64,000 nucleotides of DNA from the NCBI RefSeq assembly GCF_014646915.1, contig NZ_BMOE01000004.1:245101-309100 (forward strand), written 5' to 3'. The position numbers and the translations under genes are program-made. The DNA is from Deinococcus aquiradiocola (lineage in GTDB: Bacteria > Deinococcota > Deinococci > Deinococcales > Deinococcaceae). Under the pieces are notes generated by a model. It was not told the origin of the DNA, did no database searches, and saw only the letters and a program-made list of their open reading frames with translations. Positions 61,553 through 64,000 of this stretch are shown piece after piece. Within the stretch, counting starts at the first letter, position 1, and every line of letters begins with the position of its first letter.

Positions 61553-62497
61553 ATGACGATCATCAGACCGTACGTGACGGGGGACGCGGAGGGATGGGTG
61601 CGGCTCACCAACCTCGCGCGCGGGCACGCGCTGAGCGTGGAACGTTTCCTGCAGGGCGAGTTGCGGGAAGGGAGCGCCCCGTGGCGCGTGGTGGCCGTGA
61701 CGGGCGGCGCGCAGGGCGAGACGGTGGTGGGCGTGGCGGAACTGCGGGCGTTCCCGTACATCCCGGCCGGGTGGCGGCAGGTGACGCTGGCCGTCACGCC
61801 GGACGGGCGGGGGTGCGGGGTGGGTCGCGCCCTGGAAGGCGCGGTGCGGGCCGAGGTGGAGCGCCTGCAGGGGACCGGGGAGGGACCGGCGGGCCTCGCC
61901 GTGAACGCCCGCGACGACGACCCGGACAGCCGCGCGTGGGCGGAGCGGCGGGGTTTCGCGCTGCACGCGCACCGCTTCGCGAGCGAACTGGACCTGCGCG
62001 CGGCCCAGCCGGGGCCCGAGTGGCCGGACGGTGTGCGCGTGCGCGACATGACGCGCGCCACCGGCGCCGACTGGGCACGCCTGGAAGGCATGTACGCGGA
62101 CCTGCTCCTGCAGACGCCGGACCTGGCGGGACAGCCGCGCTGGACGCCGGAACAGGTGCGGGCCTCGGTGCGGGACGAGCGCAGCCTGCCGGAGTGGCTG
62201 CTGATCGCGCAGGGGCCGCCCACGCCGGAAGGGGACGGGGAATGGCTGGGGGTGTGCCAGGGCACGCGGATCAGCACGGGCATCTACAACGAGTTCACGG
62301 CCGTGCTGCCCGGGGCGCGCGGGCAGGGGCTCGCGCGGGCCCTGAAGCTGGAACTGGTGCGGCGCGCACAGCAGGCGGGCGTGACGTCCATGCGGACCAA
62401 CAACCACGCCGCGAACGCCCCGATGCTGGCCGTGAACCGCCGCCTGGGGTTCCGGCCGCTGTCCGGCATGCTGGAACTGTGGCGCGCCCTCCCGTGA
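61553..62497 (+). CDS. Tandem-domain GNAT acetyltransferase
   Basis: 314 residues from ATG 61553, 6 nt after TACCCT. Two GNAT-like halves: the first with VTLAVTPDGRGCGVGRALEGAVRAEVERL (V-x-P-x-x-R-G-x-G) and the second with TAVLPGARGQGLARALKLELVRRAQQAG and TNNHAANAPMLAVNRRLGFRPL. The second retains the typical N-x-x-M-x-x-x-N-x-x-L-G-F ending. Substrate unknown. Monocistronic. Confidence 0.85.
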   Translation: MTIIRPYVTGDAEGWVRLTNLARGHALSVERFLQGELREGSAPWRVVAVTGGAQGETVVGVAELRAFPYIPAGWRQVTLAVTPDGRGCGVGRALEGAVRAEVERLQGTGEGPAGLAVNARDDDPDSRAWAERRGFALHAHRFASELDLRAAQPGPEWPDGVRVRDMTRATGADWARLEGMYADLLLQTPDLAGQPRWTPEQVRASVRDERSLPEWLLIAQGPPTPEGDGEWLGVCQGTRISTGIYNEFTAVLPGARGQGLARALKLELVRRAQQAGVTSMRTNNHAANAPMLAVNRRLGFRPLSGMLELWRALP

Positions 62498-62555
62498 CGG
62501 GCGCGGGGCGGGCCGGGGCTTTCGTTCGGCCGTCCGGCGGTCTATCATTCCGGGC

Positions 62556-63167
62556 GTGTATATGGTCGTGGAGGGCCCCATCGGGGTCGGGAAAACCAGT
62601 CTGACGCGGCGGCTGGCGGCACGGTACGGTGCCGAACTGAAGCTGGAGGTGGTCGAGGAGAACCCCTTCCTGGCCCCGTTCTACGAGAATCCGGCCGCGT
62701 TCGCGTTTCAGGTGCAGGTGTTCTTTCTGCTGTCGCGCTTCAAGCAGCTGTCGGCGCTCAGTCAGGGCGGGCTGTGGGGGCAGGGCGTGGTCGGCGACTA
62801 CCTGTTCGCGAAGGACTTCATCTTCGCGGCCATGAACCTCAAGGATCACGAGTTCTCGCTGTACAACGACCTGTACACGCACCTCAGCCCCCGCCTGCCC
62901 ACGCCGGACCTCGTGGTGTACCTGCGGGCCGACACGGACGTGCTGCTGCGCCGCATCGAGAAGCGCGGGCGGCCCTTCGAGCAGGACATGCAGGCCGCGT
63001 ACCTCGCGGACCTCACCTCCCGCTACGACGAGTACTTCCGGACGTACAGCGGGAACCTGCTGATCGTCGAGGCGGGCGAGATCGATTTCGTGGGCGACCC
63101 GGCGCACGAGCAGGACCTGATGACCCGCATTCACGAGGCGCTCGGCGAGAGTTCCGCCGCCGACTGA
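62556..63167 (+). CDS. Deoxynucleoside kinase 1
   Basis: 203 residues. P-loop GPIGVGKTSL (7-16), ENPFLAPFYENPAAFAFQVQVFFLLSRFKQL, GDYLFAKDFIFAAMNL in the DR(S)-like place, and the lid RRIEKRGRPFEQDM with arginines. Related to the dAK/dGK enzymes that phosphorylate purine deoxynucleosides for salvage. The GTG start lies 7 nt after TATCAT. The paralogue follows after an 86-nt gap, probably in one operon. Confidence 0.88.
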   Translation: MYMVVEGPIGVGKTSLTRRLAARYGAELKLEVVEENPFLAPFYENPAAFAFQVQVFFLLSRFKQLSALSQGGLWGQGVVGDYLFAKDFIFAAMNLKDHEFSLYNDLYTHLSPRLPTPDLVVYLRADTDVLLRRIEKRGRPFEQDMQAAYLADLTSRYDEYFRTYSGNLLIVEAGEIDFVGDPAHEQDLMTRIHEALGESSAAD

Positions 63168-63253
63168 AGTTCCGGGCGGACCGCCCGCCGCCCCCCGTTC
63201 CACCCGCCCCCGCCCCGGCGTTCGCAGTCCGTCCGGTCCACCCCTGGAGTTTC

Positions 63254-63877
<624 letters not shown>

Positions 63878-63919
63878 GCGGGTGAGCGAGGGCTGGCGCA
63901 TACCCGCGTGGTCGTGGGG

Positions 63920-64000
63920 TCATGGTAATGAGGCGTTGTAGCGGTGGATGAAGAGCCACACGAGCATCTCCAGATGGGCCTGCTTGCGGCTGAACGACAG
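63920..64000 (-). mobile_element. C-terminus of a probable transposase, cut by window edge
   Basis: Twenty-six residues before a TGA read LSFSRKQAHLEMLVWLFIHR then YNASLP, which looks like an IS1-type transposase tail (FSR.....E..V..FI..YN). Too short to be certain. It converges on deoxynucleoside kinase 2. Confidence 0.4.

Noticed and set aside
63987..64000. 14-nt identity between the window end and repeat copy C
   Set aside because: It falls in the reading frame of the probable transposase tail, and similarity stops after the 14 nt, so chance is likely. The sequence beyond the window would decide.

Overview
The window is a piece of a high-GC Deinococcus chromosome. The identification rests on several lines of evidence: Dps1 with its long N-terminal tail, the LysW-dependent lysine genes (lysJ, lysZ, lysY, lysX, lysW), a split mur/fts cell-wall cluster, an Omp85/BamA outer-membrane protein, a pilin-like DUF4900 protein and tandem deoxynucleoside kinases. 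Many genes carry a TAnnnT -10 box only 5-8 nt before an ATG or GTG. This is the leaderless promoter layout known from Deinococcus, and I used it to choose many starts. Operon members often overlap by 4 nt (GTGA or ATGA).

Layout. 1-1086: truncated pilin-like gene, divergent from alaS (1203-3917). 4115-14110: a catabolic island with an aldehyde dehydrogenase divergent from a PucR-type regulator, then two class-III aminotransferases, a GNAT, an amidohydrolase and a second aldehyde dehydrogenase. It looks like a pathway from an amine or omega-amino acid to a semialdehyde and then to an acid. 14200-18438: hydrolase, MFS exporter, MBL hydrolase, dps, DUF4385. 18518-25428: bamA, yggS, divIVA, a dynamin-like GTPase and a small unknown. 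25487-36943 (minus strand): murF, lipoprotein, mraY, murD, ftsW, murG, murC, murB, ftsQ, ftsA. ftsZ is not beside ftsA but lies 24 kb away at 51028. 37352-47598: lysJ and the lysZ-DUF84-lysY-lysX-lysW group, interrupted by small housekeeping and accessory genes. 47719-55188: DUF72, a response regulator, hisF-hisIE, ftsZ, Nudix-ribF, hpf, SDR. 55222-64000: murJ, tRNA-Ser, a HAD phosphatase, secreted and unknown proteins, hflX, GNAT, two deoxynucleoside kinases and the end of a probable transposase.

The most unusual observations are these. (1) LysW has lost all four zinc-binding cysteines, while the next gene encodes two LysW-type zinc ribbons without the carrier tail, and LysJ carries a five-cysteine insertion. 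(2) hflX can only be read from an AUA start, placed behind a good Shine-Dalgarno and overlapping the TAG stop of a leader ORF. (3) DivIVA contains eight perfect 11-residue repeats and is preceded by an 11-codon leader ORF overlapping its start. (4) A dispersed palindromic repeat supplies the TGA stop codon of three unrelated genes at convergent junctions. (5) All four lys transcription units carry a 32-nt element with identical internal spacing.

No CRISPR array, rRNA or prophage was seen. The only mobile-element trace is the putative transposase tail at the right edge.
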